Shown: positions 52,101 through 59,223 of the stretch, in pieces | Position numbering within the stretch: position 1 is the stretch's first letter | Layout: each line of letters begins with the position of its first letter | Source of the DNA: Hyposmocoma kahamanoa | Lineage: Eukaryota > Arthropoda > Insecta > Lepidoptera > Cosmopterigidae | Direction: 5' to 3' | DNA: 64,000 nucleotides | Assembly: GCF_003589595.1 (NCBI RefSeq) | Contig: NW_020654810.1 | Location: 8,829,084-8,893,083, forward strand | Translations under genes and position numbers: made by a program | Notes under the pieces: generated by a model | Told to the model about the DNA's origin: nothing | The model's database searches: none | The model's input: only the letters and a program-made list of their open reading frames with translations

Positions 52101-52982
52101 TAGAATATACTTATGAAAACGTTGTGCAAATGTTGTCATGTCACACTTAGTAAATAAGTACATTGATACTGTTGTTTATATCAATTATAACCCAAAAAAT
52201 ACCTATTTGTAAACACAGAACAGTCAATGCCGCGAAGAAGTAGACATCGATTCTCGCGTGCATAGGCGGCTGATCGGACTGCGCGGCAAGAATATTCGCA
52301 AAATCATGGACGATTTCAAGGTCGACATCCGCTTCCCCAAGAACCAGGATGACAGCCTCGTGGTCATCACTGGGGATGAAGATAATGTACTAGACGCTAA
52401 GGATCATCTCCTCAATTTAGCTGAGGAATATGTAAGTTATCTGCTATCTTTTTTTCCCTAGCACAATCTGATTTTTTTTTAGATTTCTGAAAATTCACTA
52501 CCAGGTAACACAAAGAAGCCTGCGGTTCGAATACACGACATCCTTGTCTTCAAAAATAATTTTGTCATTTACGATTTGTATGTGAGTAACCTAATTAATA
52601 TATTGTACGTAAAATTGCTCTTGCCGATTGAAGAACTAAATACTTTTAGATTATTATTTTAGTGGGCGTGATATAGAGATATATTTAAAAAATAACATAG
52701 TCATGTTTATTCTAATGTTGCCAACAGTTACAAGATGTAGTAGACCGCTACCAAAGGCCAGCGGCGCCATCTCTTGGCGATTTCGGCGAGTTAAGTGGAG
52801 GGGACTCGTCCAACGCCAACGCGACGGGCGCGCCCGCTGCTGGTTTCGTGGTAAAGGGCGGGCCGTGGGAACAACGCGCCCCAGACACGGCCTCGACACA
52901 CGAATTCCCCACAATGCCGGGAGCAAACCGCGCCCCTGCCCCCGCTGCGTCCGCCCCTTCTGTTTGGGGCCCTCGCCGCTAA
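27951..52982 (+). CDS. HDLBP: Vigilin, multi-KH RNA-binding protein (complete, 15 coding exons)
   Basis: Vigilin (Dp1 in flies) is a cytoplasmic and nuclear RNA-binding protein linked to ER-bound translation, mRNA stability and heterochromatin. Coding exons: 27951-28184, 32009-32224, 32595-32801, 39180-39395, 42220-42403, 42829-42959, 43775-43958, 44302-45272, 45679-45951, 47470-47718, 48930-49067, 49832-49926, 50723-50936, 52219-52431 and 52728-52982. The total is 3780 nt, giving 1259 residues against 1268 in human. Phases agree at all junctions. Residues 1-78 are the N-terminal tail with YDDLFPALP. Fifteen KH units follow, twelve with an intact GxxG loop. The tail has GFVVKGGPW, EFPTM and the terminal WGPRR seen in other vigilins. 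ATG 27951 opens a double Met after a UTR acceptor. The introns are loaded with transposons. Confidence 0.96.
29205..29385. mobile_element. MITE family B, copy 1
   Basis: Inverted ends GGGTCGTATTCCAGAAC…TACTCAATACTCAAGTC and the reverse complement. The second copy is at 55814-56046. The interior contains repeated ACTCAAGTC and GACTTGAGT. Confidence 0.75.
29721..30085. mobile_element. MITE with GGGCGCGTTCCCATT ends
   Basis: GGGCGCGTTCCCATT at 29721 and AATGGGAACGCGCCC ending at 30085 are perfect reverse complements. The interior has many ACGACAG/ATAATCG motifs and the arms show further weaker pairing. Confidence 0.78.
30116..31205. mobile_element. TIR element family C, copy 1
   Basis: The left GGGTTATTTGTAAAATAC… TTACTAACATCATAAACAAC is mirrored at the right end (about 31140-31205, ending AATAACCCTGT). 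The second copy is at 38778-39137. It contains a LINE-like 3' tail with a (TTA)n run at 30600-30628. Confidence 0.65.
30600..30628. repeat. (TTA)n microsatellite
   Basis: About nine TTA/ATT units follow AGAAAATAAAC, typical of the tail of a retroposon. Confidence 0.9.
31250..31340 (-). repeat. tRNA-derived SINE family 2, copy 1
   Basis: In reverse: GTAGCCCCGGTTTGGCAAA, then CTGGTTCGTGTCCAGCCG (B box) and AGTATTTTTCTTTGTG. Same layout at 38088-38190, 48165-48285 and 54848-54980. Confidence 0.62.
31490..31960 (+). repeat. Dispersed repeat (family 4), with an inverted second piece
   Basis: AGCAGTAGAGCTCCTTGTAA, AGGAGTTCATCCAGGGAAG and CTGCCGCCAGGCAGTAATG, then the 3' section. About 31750-31850 holds an inverted stretch (GACGGGACGTACAAGTCG, GTAAGCTACACGCCTGTCC), so two copies meet. 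Confidence 0.68.
32009..32224 (+). CDS. HDLBP: Vigilin coding exon 2 (degenerate first KH)
   Basis: Residues 79-150: VFHVPYEERKQDNANTFGEG, ETGAHIEISTSKDGSLTFLI and TGKHSAVLEARRKIL. It matches the first vigilin KH-like unit, which has no GxxG loop in human either. TTCTAG acceptor and CAG-GTGTGT donor. Confidence 0.93.
32595..32801 (+). CDS. HDLBP: Vigilin coding exon 3 (KH)
   Basis: Residues 151-219: VSIPKEHHRWILGKQGQKL (GKQG loop), TITGTKEGIEKAEHEI. Very close to the human VAIPKEHHRFVIGKNG unit. Confidence 0.95.
32949..33099. mobile_element. Fold-back MITE, about 150 bp
   Basis: GGGGCGTTACCATGAACTC…TTATTACGATTCAGT pairs with the reverse complement ending at 33099 (ACTGTAATAAGAGTTCATGG…GGCCCC). 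Arms about 36 bp. Confidence 0.8.
33180..33248 (-). repeat. tRNA-like SINE head
   Basis: In reverse: GCCGTGGTAGGCTAATAG (A-box-like) and GTGGGTTCGAATCCGG (B box). The acceptor stem does not pair, so this is a tRNA-derived repeat rather than a tRNA gene. Confidence 0.5.
33588..33987. other. Assembly gap (400 N)
   Basis: Flanks read GTAACAATA on both sides of the N run, so the true gap may be short or may be a collapsed repeat. Confidence 0.99.
35891..36118. mobile_element. TIR element family A, copy 3 (short)
   Basis: 228 bp with CATTGACTTACAA…GGACGTCGGGT ends mirrored at the right (ACCCGTCGTCC… TTGTAAGTCAATG), flanked by perfect 8-bp AATAATAT duplications (35883-35890 and 36119-36126). The ends match copies 1 and 2. 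Inserted inside the DUF4817-type transposon. Confidence 0.85.
36300..37424 (-). pseudogene. DUF4817-type transposase pseudogene
   Basis: On the minus strand from about 37390: YTNREYFEMVKCYF, AQRLYESESIP, TFLHVIQRLLDHGQF (DUF4817-like helix-turn-helix). A frameshift near 37090 is followed by RDAARRFNVSQYAVWKLF, GLHPYHFQKVQTLNEAD, LWTDEALITR (first catalytic Asp) and FSANVWAGIVGDKILGPYF. Then a region with stops holds the HDGAP motif, and CDFFLWGEIKRRVYVEEA carries the last catalytic Asp. It ends with ARICLERNGLHFEQLL. Related proteins are usually about 350-380 residues; this one has at least three breaks. Confidence 0.85.
38088..38190 (+). repeat. tRNA-derived SINE family 2, copy 2
   Basis: GTGGCCGCGACATTGCAAC, CACTGGTTCGAGTCAGATTG, then GGAATTTTTCTTGTGTTG and an AT-rich tail. 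Confidence 0.6.
38310..38758. mobile_element. MITE with about 60-bp TIRs (CAGGGTGACAG)
   Basis: CAGGGTGACAGATTGAACGA…TTTAAAGAGGC at the left is mirrored at the right (GCCTCTTTAAATATTATTTC…CTGTCACCCTG). TA target duplications at 38308-38309 and 38759-38760. No coding capacity. Confidence 0.88.
38778..39137. mobile_element. TIR element family C, copy 2
   Basis: ACAGGGTTATTTGTTAAATA…CATCATAAACTAC at the left pairs with GTTGTTTATGATGTC…AAATAAACCTGT at the right. Arms about 85 bp. It ends about 40 bp before the acceptor of vigilin coding exon 4. Confidence 0.75.
39180..39395 (+). CDS. HDLBP: Vigilin coding exon 4 (KH)
   Basis: Residues 220-291: ISVPKIYHPFIQGPYGERA (GPYG loop), ETGARIHIPP, VIAGEKNGVLAAKAQIEAIY. 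AACAG acceptor and ATG-GTGTGT donor. A TIR element ends about 40 bp upstream. Confidence 0.95.
39396..40025. other. Vigilin intron between coding exons 4 and 5, first part
   Basis: No gene seen. About 39620-39690 carries a diverged piece of the palindromic repeat that follows (ACCCGCGACCCGAAAAAATT, ACTACCAAATAAGTAATAC). Confidence 0.5.
40026..40295. repeat. Two adjacent long inverted repeats (fold-backs)
   Basis: First palindrome: 40026-40083 against 40118-40174, about 57-bp arms beginning GACATCCG…CGAAACAATTACTG. Second: 40172-40227 against 40240-40295, about 56-bp arms beginning TCAAATTTATGTTTTGAAG with only one or two mismatches and a loop of about 12 bases. Confidence 0.85.
40440..41790 (-). 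pseudogene. HARBI1-like (PIF/Harbinger) nuclease pseudogene, antisense in a vigilin intron
   Basis: Exon-like pieces on the minus strand. 41790-41648: MDDFEAFMTNYLENEDDYRV, PKKYPRDPGNILEVLDDEQF, FSRYR with a GTATGA donor. About 41080-41025: GVVFLSVLKLYATGNFQ with a GTTTGT donor. 40880 onward: STGDVHEMSQPTMCHWIRKI, then FPNVVRYIHCTHIPI. The family usually reads G-x-I-D-C-T-H-I, so the first catalytic Asp is His here. Further on, YFYSLNVQVV and ARLDRDNNNIYDN correspond to the x-Y-F-S-x-N-V-Q and H-D-S-x-I-F regions in degraded form. The spliced layout resembles a domesticated or autonomous Harbinger gene, but the lost Asp and broken 3' half suggest a pseudogene. Confidence 0.72.
41800..42219. 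other. AT-rich sequence upstream of the HARBI1-like gene
   Basis: Poly-A-rich, with the phrases AGTCCGACTTA (about 41963) and, inverted, TAAGTCGGACTTA (about 42117). These may be remnants of element ends. No gene. Confidence 0.4.
42220..42403 (+). CDS. HDLBP: Vigilin coding exon 5 (KH)
   Basis: Residues 292-352: VRVEVPKSQHKYVIGARG, then EILKETGVSVEMPPPD. Loop GARG. Ends in phase 1 at GTATGT. Confidence 0.95.
42829..42959 (+). CDS. HDLBP: Vigilin coding exon 6 (KH, first half)
   Basis: Residues 353-396: ALSKVCEKANSVKTATVDAP, then TWIHKYIIGKNGSNIKKI (GKNG loop). The domain is completed by the next exon. Confidence 0.95.
43246..43442. mobile_element. GC-rich MITE with GCGTGAAACACAC ends
   Basis: GCGTGAAACACAC at 43246 and GTGTGTTTCACGC ending at 43442. 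The arms stay alignable for about 70 bp (GGTCGGGAG, GCGGGCGTAATTCC). Much more GC-rich than the intron around it. Confidence 0.75.
43555..43740 (+). repeat. Dispersed repeat (family 5), copies 2a and 2b
   Basis: AAAGGGCCCGTGATGTTG…ACAATTATACGCG and a second unit ACAAATATACGCG…TCCGGAAAAATAGTTTC lie in tandem, about 35 bp before vigilin coding exon 7. Confidence 0.6.
43775..43958 (+). CDS. HDLBP: Vigilin coding exon 7 (KH, second half, and start of next)
   Basis: Residues 397-457: VHVDITHSEDKVKIDGPPEE, then the next KH start YVELSVDPKFFKHIIGKNG. The exon splits just after the GKNG loop. Confidence 0.95.
44302..45272 (+). CDS. HDLBP: Vigilin coding exon 8 (long, four and a half KH domains)
   Basis: Residues 458-781. 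Completes the KH begun in exon 7, then four KH domains with loops GVRG (SLIGVRGDKI), GKGG (FIIGKGGANL), GAGG (SLIGAGGKLI) and GKNG (FLIGKNGANI). VPIFKQFHKFIIGKGG is nearly identical to human. At 971 bp it is by far the longest exon. Confidence 0.97.
45430..45610 (-). repeat. Dispersed repeat (family 5), copy 3 (reverse)
   Basis: CTATTTTTCCGGATCTAAA, GCGTATATTGGTTTTTTC and CCAACGTTTCGGGCC are the reverse complement of the phrases in copy 1. Confidence 0.6.
45679..45951 (+). CDS. HDLBP: Vigilin coding exon 9 (KH with altered loop)
   Basis: Residues 782-872: HHRHFVARRGEVLRRIADD, ISFPRQGVNSDRVVLKGP, AKQRILEIIEDLEAK. The GxxG loop reads ARRG; the human counterpart is also irregular (IRRG). Confidence 0.95.
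46052..47340. repeat. Possible larger inverted-repeat element around TIR family A copy 2
   Basis: GGACAAA…TTTGGCCGTTTCC (about 46051-46083) and (reversed) GGACAAATAAATGGCC…TTTTCC (about 47312-47333) look like matching ends. TCCT(C/T)ATGCTCCTA occurs three times at 46080-46190, and its reverse complement occurs at about 47277. The ends are imperfect. Confidence 0.4.
46407..47176. mobile_element. TIR element family A, copy 2
   Basis: Ends CATTAACCTACCAACAAATG and (reversed) CGTTGACCTACCAATAAATG, flanked by perfect 8-bp ATTTCAAG duplications (46399-46406 and 47177-47184). The whole 770 bp aligns in reverse with the outer parts of copy 1 (15075-17249). No transposase. Confidence 0.88.
47470..47718 (+). 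CDS. HDLBP: Vigilin coding exon 10 (KH with acidic insertion)
   Basis: Residues 873-955: VTIECVIPQRHHRTVMGARG, then FDVQIKFPERD and an acidic loop (NNEESVEPGTND), where human also has a long insert. The acceptor GACAG has a weak pyrimidine tract. Confidence 0.94.
48165..48285 (-). repeat. tRNA-derived SINE family 2, copy 3
   Basis: In reverse: GAGTGGTAGCCACGTTGAGG, ACACTGGTTCGAGTCCAG, TCGGATCGAAGGAATTTTTC, then TTTGTATCAATGATAATAA. Confidence 0.65.
48295..48610 (-). repeat. Dispersed repeat (family 4), reverse copy
   Basis: Reverse complement of the 10120-10490 order, including AGAGTTCAGCCAGTGTAGTA, GGTAAGAATGTTGGTG and TACGCGTGC-like ends. It abuts a SINE family 2 copy. Confidence 0.68.
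48930..49067 (+). CDS. HDLBP: Vigilin coding exon 11 (degenerate KH)
   Basis: Residues 956-1001: VPITIDVEVPNELHKLLAGQ, then KRRELMQTYDVHILLPP. Compared with human (VIGQKGSGIRKMMDEFEVNI) the loop has lost its second Gly and about three residues are missing, so RNA contact here is probably weakened. Confidence 0.92.
49150..49470 (-). pseudogene. Possible LINE 3' scrap
   Basis: The minus strand reads DDLISPSPFYHRKTRRKLG near 49440, similar to the ELxxLIPPSPFxHRxTRR segment near the C-terminus of Jockey/CR1-type reverse transcriptases. The rest is not recognisable. Confidence 0.4.
49832..49926 (+). CDS. HDLBP: Vigilin coding exon 12
   Basis: Residues 1002-1032: VTGTPTNVEKAKQALLEKI, then a charged linker KEKEDRALR. 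Completes the preceding KH. Confidence 0.93.
50424..50640 (-). repeat. tRNA-derived SINE family 1, reverse copy
   Basis: In reverse: ACCTCCGTAGTTGAGTAGC, GGTGTCGCCATCTCCGAGG, TTCGAAACCCGG, TTTCGGGTCTGAGTGTTTG, TTTCCATAACAAAAG, TCAGAGCAACGTA. Confidence 0.72.
50723..50936 (+). CDS. HDLBP: Vigilin coding exon 13 (KH)
   Basis: Residues 1033-1104: FELKFKVDPEYHPLVIGKGG, then DYGVQINLPKRGEPDDDI. Loop GKGG. Confidence 0.95.
50937..52218. other. Vigilin intron between coding exons 13 and 14
   Basis: AT-rich. I see no gene or clear repeat. The open frames at 51248-51433 and 51565-51786 have no recognisable content. Confidence 0.5.
52219..52431 (+). CDS. HDLBP: Vigilin coding exon 14 (last KH)
   Basis: Residues 1105-1175: REEVDIDSRVHRRLIGLRG, IMDDFKVDIRFPKNQDD, LLNLAEEY. 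Loop GLRG. The acceptor is taken at AACACAG (52218) because it keeps phase 0. Confidence 0.94.
52728..52982 (+). CDS. HDLBP: Vigilin last coding exon (C-terminal tail)
   Basis: Residues 1176-1259: LQDVVDRYQRPAAPSLGDFG, GFVVKGGPWEQ, STHEFPTMPG, then an Ala/Pro-rich end and VWGPRR-stop. The human tail has GFVVRDAPW, EEFPSF and WGPKR in the same order. Confidence 0.95.
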   Translation, partial: LQDVVDRYQRPAAPSLGDFGELSGGDSSNANATGAPAAGFVVKGGPWEQRAPDTASTHEFPTMPGANRAPAPAASAPSVWGPRR

Positions 52983-54330
52983 ACCCCCACGCACGTGAGA
53001 CCGAATAATATCTACGTAGATCTACACTTTCCCTTTCCTATACTATCGGTACTCTCGCTGTAACACATCTGTCGTGTGACGTATTCTACGTTTTATTTTT
53101 TTTTACTCAAATTACTTAGAATATTAGCCATATGACAGCTATGAATTGTAATTTACTGCGAGAGTATTCAACATATAGAAGAAACGTGTCCCGCCATGTC
53201 CGTAACGTCACGTTGCTTCTGTACTATTCGCTTCCTTTTGAAAACTATCGCCTAACTAATCTTTAAATTCGTATATTTATTACCTAAGAAAAGTGCAGGT
53301 TTAATTGATTTTTTAAACGATTTTGTAAAAACATTGCATGTTTATTACCGACAAATCCAATACTTTATATGAAATTGTAACATACAAGTTCGGAAATAGG
53401 CTTCATAGATGGCGACACTATCGCAATCACATGTAGTTGGCAGATCTCCCCGAGCGTTATTATTTTTTCATCTCGGAATTGTCGATACTTTGTCTGCGTA
53501 AGTATTATTTAGTCTAGTGCTCCAGTCTTCCCTATAGACGCCCTCTCGTGCCTCTTAGCATCTATGATATACGTGCCGAGGGCGTGTGATTATATGCATA
53601 CATACATATACATATTTTTAAGTCTGTTCGTAGTATAGAACGGGGTACGCTGTAATAAAATAATTATGTTTTCTTGATCCGCACGTCTTACTGTGCGAGG
53701 GGATCGTTCGGCCTATTTTTACTGCGCAGCTACGGTGTATCCACCTGCAACAGGTACATACTTTATTTATTTCGAAGCACAATGTACCTAAAATAACGTG
53801 AACGAAAACAATGATTGTGACATTAGTTTTCTGATTTAGTGGATCTGTTAAAGGTGTTAGTAATTTAGATAGGTTTATGTGTCCAGTGAAAAAGCTGCAT
53901 TTCCGTTGTACTAATTTTAATACTGCAATGAAATTAGGCTGATCGATGGTTTAATAATTAATTAACGCCACATCGTTATTTTAATGAATTTTAATAATAA
54001 TAAAATTCTATGAAGAATGCCATTTGACTAAGTTGTTAATTACTTCGATATTTATAGCAGGAATATGTTTATCGTGCATTATTGAGTGCATAATTACAAT
54101 GTACTTATTGTTTTAAATTATAATGGATTTGTCTATTTTTTCATAATAATTTTCTATCATCAATATGGTATCATCGTTATGGTATGATTTTTACTATACT
54201 GTGTTTTATAAGTGTTGCCTATAACAATAAATGAATCAGTAAATAATAAGACAAGAATGAATATTTTTACAATGTAATGTACATAGTAAATTGTGTTTGA
54301 AATATTAATAAAATCTTTTACATGAATAAT
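52983..54330 (+). other. HDLBP: Vigilin 3' untranslated region
   Basis: Follows the TAA at 52980-52982 without another conserved frame. Three AATAAA signals lie at 53654, 54226 and 54307, so alternative 3' ends are possible. No splice signal is needed. Confidence 0.6.
54307..54312 (+). terminator. Candidate vigilin polyadenylation signal
   Basis: AATAAA within TATTAATAAAATC, the most distal of three such hexamers (others at 53654-53659 and 54226-54231). Confidence 0.5.
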
Positions 54331-55813
54331 ATATAAGGGTCCTTTTATTTGGCTATCACATCAACCAGCATAAAAACTCCCAATGCTTAAATATGTCAAA
54401 TGTGTGCCGTCGTCATGTGTCATATTTATTCCATTACCTCTGTTATCTTCGGGAACCTAAAAAACATAAATATCCTTTACCCTTTTTATTGCACAGACAA
54501 CATAAGTTTCGGTTTCTAATTAGAGAATTTCAGCTACGTACAGTCAAGAGCATGTCAAGCTTGACACTTTGGACCGATCTTATCGTAAGTGACAGAGTTT
54601 GATTTAAACCTTAAGTATCAAGCTTGACGTACTCTTGACCCTATACCAGTGTTATAGTAAAAAGTCACTTAGTATCGTAAAAAAAATATTACGTTAATAT
54701 AACAAAACAATATTAACGAACGAATTAATTTAGAATGAAATTATATTCAAGGTAGAATTAATAATTAATTTATGTTTCTAATACTGAGGTATACATAGGT
54801 AATACAAAGACACGACGCAAACACATAGAAAAATTCGTGAGGTCCGCTGGTACGTTCCGTGGCTTAGTTGGTATAGCGTCTGGCACGGTAAGCTAGAAGA
54901 CGTCTGTTCGAATCCGGCCAGATCGAAAGAATTTTTCTGAGTGTCCGATCTTTGTATTAATAATTTAATAAAATGTTATTAATTGTATGTTTTATATGTT
55001 TTTTTTATTTGACGCTACTTCTGCTGTCCCAATATTTTTTCCAAACTGGGACGATCGGTACTAAAAAATTTGATCAATTTTATTCATTTTTATGAACAAC
55101 TCACACTTGGCCAAAAAATTAACTGTGTCAAAATTGTTTTTACAAAAAAAGTCTATATGGTTCCTAAGACAGTTTCCTTGTATCTTCTATGGTTTCGGAT
55201 TTCGATTTCCCTATTACTGACTCATTTAAAAAAAACTGTATATGTGTGTGGAAATTGCTAAATTTATAGTTCACTTGTGTTATAATAACATTTAAAATAA
55301 ATACCCGGAGTCTACTCCTGAAGGTCAATTGTTTTTCCTCCTTGTAGTATCCGTTTATTTCACTCCATATCCATTATACAGGGAAAGAAGATCAATGGAT
55401 CTGTGTGCATTTTTAAACACGTCCGCCCCGTGCCACTTCAATTTATGAACCCACTTTGTGATGCGTGAAAACGTACGTGAATAATAAATTAGCGGCACTC
55501 GTTACATCATGATATCAATTTTGTTTATAAATACAGTTGATTGAAATTCACAAATTGCTTTCTTATCATTACCGTACAAAAAATATTGTTTATTGTGCCG
55601 GCAAACGTTGATTACGAATTATTTTTATGAAAAATCAAGAGAATTGTTTTTCCATCTCTGCAGTCTTCGTTCGCACGTGAGCCCAACACAACTCAAAGTT
55701 AAATGTATCTTTATTTCACAGGTAACCAAAGTACACATGAGATCGTTATTGATTAAAATCTGCTACTCATTCGTAAGGCAAATTGCCCTGAGCAGCATGA
55801 GCAGAAACTCTAA
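54313..55813. other. Intergenic, no supported gene
   Basis: Contains a SINE family 2 copy. TCAAGCTTGACACTTTGG and, inverted, AAGTATCAAGCTTGACG lie at about 54554-54630. The frames at 54393, 55070 and 55593 are unrecognised. Confidence 0.5.
54848..54980 (+). repeat. tRNA-derived SINE family 2, copy 4
   Basis: GTGGCTTAGTTGGTATAGCG (A box), CTGTTCGAATCCGGCCAG (B box), GATCGAAAGAATTTTTCTG, then GATCTTTGTATTAATAATT. There is no paired acceptor stem, so it is not a tRNA gene. Confidence 0.68.
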
Positions 55814-56046
55814 AAGTCGTATTCCAGAACTCTACTCAATACTCAAGTTAGGACTTGCGTATTGCAGTGAGCACTGAAAATCATACTCAAGTCCTTGCCG
55901 TTAGGATCGTATTTCCAGTGCTTGAAAGCATACTCAAGTCTGCTCAAGTCAGGACTTGAGTATGATTCAAAGCACTAGAAATCATACTCAAGTCTGCTCA
56001 AATCCTGACTTGAGCATTGAGTACAGTTCTGGAATACGACCCTAAG
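55814..56046. mobile_element. MITE family B, copy 2
   Basis: GTCGTATTCCAGAACTCTAC… mirrored by …CAGTTCTGGAATACGACCC. Same interior as 29205-29385, plus an extra ACTCAAGTC/GACTTGAGT unit. Confidence 0.78.
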
Positions 56047-56300
56047 AGCGTTACACACGGCGACTTAGCGATGCAAACGCGGTGCAGTAGCTGATCGTCT
56101 ACCTTTACACACACGCGCGACTTTAAGCAGCGATGCAAACCCGCGACTGCATCGATACAAACGTTTAAAAAAAATCAAATCCATACAAGCGTGTTTGTAT
56201 CGATGCAGTCGCGCGTTTACGTCGATGTAAACGCTTATAAATCGCAAGTGTAGCGATGTAATCGCGTGTTTGCATCGCTGCTAAAAGTCATCGTGTAACC
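56047..56300. mobile_element. MITE adjoining family B copy 2
   Basis: GCGTTACACACGGCGACTT…GCGATGCAAACGC at the left is mirrored by GCGTGTTTGCATCGCTGC…TCATCGTGTAACC at the right. An internal palindrome is centred at about 56170 (CGACTGCATCGATACAAACG against its complement). Confidence 0.68.
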
Positions 56301-56430
56301 ACTATAATAAATAAACATTTGCACACATTTATCATTCACAATATTTATTTCTAATATCGATCTATACAACCTGCAAGATGTTAAAGATTACTTTTAAATT
56401 TTTAAATGGGACAGGCGGTACTCCCCGCCA

Positions 56431-56844
56431 ATGGCACAGTCGTTCGGGGTCAGAGACTCAGATTCAAAAAGCGGCGAACAATACGTGCCCTATTTTAATT
56501 ATCTTTCCCGTGTGACATTTTTACGTACAAAGATTAAAGAGAGCGTAAGTAGATCATGTTGCCGTAAACATACGTATGTGTTCGGTACATACGGTGAGAT
56601 AATTACCGATGTAGAAATCTCAATTCTGACTCATAGTCCTGTCTTGCGGAATACTTACCGAATGTTGTCCACGACGGTTTTAAGAGATGGTAATATCATG
56701 CGTAATGTCACATCTGCATACATGTACCAAAGAATACGACAAGAAAATGGAATGAAAAATTATAAATACTTTACTGATCATTCACATTTTTATTCCAGTT
56801 GTTTAAACAGATTCAAATTCATTCAAGAAAGAAATTCAACTTGA
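56431..56844 (+). CDS. Uncharacterised 137-codon open frame
   Basis: Frame MAQSFGVRDSDSKSGEQYVP to RFKFIQERNST. I do not recognise it and see no domain, signal peptide or membrane segment. Cys-Cys and Arg/Lys are frequent. It sits 2 kb downstream of vigilin in repeat-rich sequence and has no obvious splice or promoter context. A chance frame or transposon scrap is as likely as a gene. Confidence 0.2.
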   Translation: MAQSFGVRDSDSKSGEQYVPYFNYLSRVTFLRTKIKESVSRSCCRKHTYVFGTYGEIITDVEISILTHSPVLRNTYRMLSTTVLRDGNIMRNVTSAYMYQRIRQENGMKNYKYFTDHSHFYSSCLNRFKFIQERNST

Positions 56845-59223
56845 CATATAAACATTTATGTAACTGATTTTTGAGAACTCCAAGAACGTTAATAAGGAAA
56901 GTAGTTGTTTTTGCACTGCTCCACGTGACACTCTGCGAAGCAGAGTATAATATCATTGCTGCGAAGGGTTATTTTAATTAAACGAAAATCCTTTTAACAC
57001 TTTTTGAAATCAATCATTATTTTTAATGAACTCGAAAATAAACAACTTTAGTGCTACGACTCTGTAAACTTTGCAGAAAAAAGTTTCGTCTTCCCATAAA
57101 TAAATGTTTTTAGTAGCTGTAGTACTCCTTGTGAAAGAGTTCGTCCAGGGAAGTACTGCCACCTTACCTATTTCTACCGTCAAGAAGTGATGTGAGCATT
57201 ATTGCGTTACGGTTTTGAAGGAAAGTCCTGTAGGACAAGACGGTCCTTGTCCCTTAGGTATACAAAGTGTACATTGGATATTTTGTGAAAAAAATACTTT
57301 TATTATTTTGTGCTCCACTTTCAATTTTCAATTATTTTTTTTTTAGAACAGTTCGGTATATTTTCAAAAATTTAAAGTTAATGACTTGATGAGGGAAAAA
57401 ACGAATTTTATTGTAAATTATTGTTTTAATAACTTGTTTATACTAAATAACTTATAATAAAATGAAAAATAAATCAATCCCAAATTTTAAATACACCACA
57501 AAATGGAATTGCTCAAGATCTTCAAAATTGACCTATTATTACACTTCTTTTCACAGCTATGGCTTCGACGATACAGAAGTTTGAACAAGTCGTACAACAA
57601 TATCTTTTAAAACAAACTGCGAAATATCGCATCCGATATTCATGCATAGAATGCGCCTGCAAAATGAAAAAAAAAATCGGAATTATCAACAATAATTTTT
57701 TGCCGAAAAACGTCCGGTTTGGCGTAGAATGAGCGACCTGTACCCAGTGCTCGCAGTGATGATGGAGTGATCTATAAAAAGGACATGTCGACCTTTTTAC
57801 CTGTAATTTTTTTTTTTAAGGAGGCTATTTCTTTAGTATGTTTATGTGAATATATTGCACGATTTTTGGTTAGCAAAAGAACTTTTTAAAGATGTGTAAA
57901 AGACCTCGCATTAGAGTAACATAGGTACACCATGGTCTGAACCAGAAGTTCCCAAAATTTTTTGGCTTACAAACAACGTGCTATTTTTTCTGTTTTGTGT
58001 CCCCCTACCTTCCTAATATCGATATTTTTTTAATTGATCAACTTCAAACGTGTTTTTGACAGTAGACACAGTGCTTCTCGGTTTGGTAAGTATGACTGTA
58101 TAGTGAGAAACTTTACATAAACACATATTAATTAGGAGTTCTTAGATTTTCGTGATTGTTACAAATAGGAAGTGAAACTATTTTTTTTTTGGACGACTTT
58201 TCCATCTTAGTAAGCCGTGACCATGGCACCTGTAAAGAGTCGAAACGTTGGTTTGTATGAAAAAACTAATATACGTGATTTAGTTTAAAAAAAAAAATGT
58301 TTCATTTCCTACGAACATATAGTAAGTTTTATACATTTATCTAAATATCTTGTTTGTTGTGAAATGTTTACTTCATAGGTAATTTAAGTATCCATAATAG
58401 GAAAGTATTATGTAAGTACAGGTGCTGTCTGTGTAATGTGGATTATTCCATTTATGGAAAGACAAAATGTACATCACGACCCGCCTCAGTGGGTTCCACT
58501 CTCTTGTACATAACGTCTCATGCGCACAACCCCCCCCCCCCCATTTCTTTTCGATGACTTTGACCCCTTTTTGGTTGGAATGGACAGGGTCCATAACCAG
58601 AGGGTATTCGATATAAACCACTTTTGGAATCATAAACTATTTCCTTCGAAGAGACTCAATGCCCAGCAATGAGATGTAAATGGGATATTATATTATTTAT
58701 TGTTAACATACCTAATTATAGTATTCAAATGCCATGGATTTCCACATTTAGAAATTGACATAAAGTGCTTAACAAATGTACCAAAATAATCTGATAATGT
58801 ATTCCTAAAGAGTTTCATTGCGCGCACCAGGTACGTGTAGTGTACGCAAATGGTACTTGCAATATGGTCGCCGTATTTATTGCAACAGGTCAATGTGTGG
58901 TTTGGTAATAATTCTGGACAATCAATGTTACAGTTAGCAATCCTTATCAAGAGACTGACGTCATTGACGTCGCGACGCGCACGTAGCGATAAAAGATAGT
59001 GCCTAATTCTGCTTTTAGTCATAGGTTCTTGTGTTGCCTTGGACACTATCTTTATAATAAGCTCCTACATAGGCTCAAAATCTATGAACTGAATAAATTT
59101 GATTGCCGGAAGATACTTTTAAGCTGGTTACTTAATCTTTGCTGTGAGGACTTAATTTTAATTGTAAATTAAATTGTGCCATTTGGTTCACATTATTGTT
59201 ATTTTTCTTTAAATATATACATA
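56845..59223. other. Intergenic, repeat scraps
   Basis: Family 4 repeat 5' part at about 57110-57230, family 5 repeat at about 58140-58310, and a poly-C run of 13 at about 58529-58542. On the minus strand near 59000-58900 there is a LINE-like scrap, RARRDVNDVSLLIRIANCN with IDCPELL. No gene. Confidence 0.5.
58140..58310 (+). repeat. Dispersed repeat (family 5), copy 4
   Basis: TTTCGTGATTGTTACA, CACCTGTAAAGAGTCGAAAC and AATATACGTGATTTAG match copy 1 at 5310-5450. Confidence 0.6.

Noticed and set aside
52654..53008. Arg/Pro-rich frames on both strands
   Set aside because: Shadows of the Ala/Pro-coding last vigilin exon.
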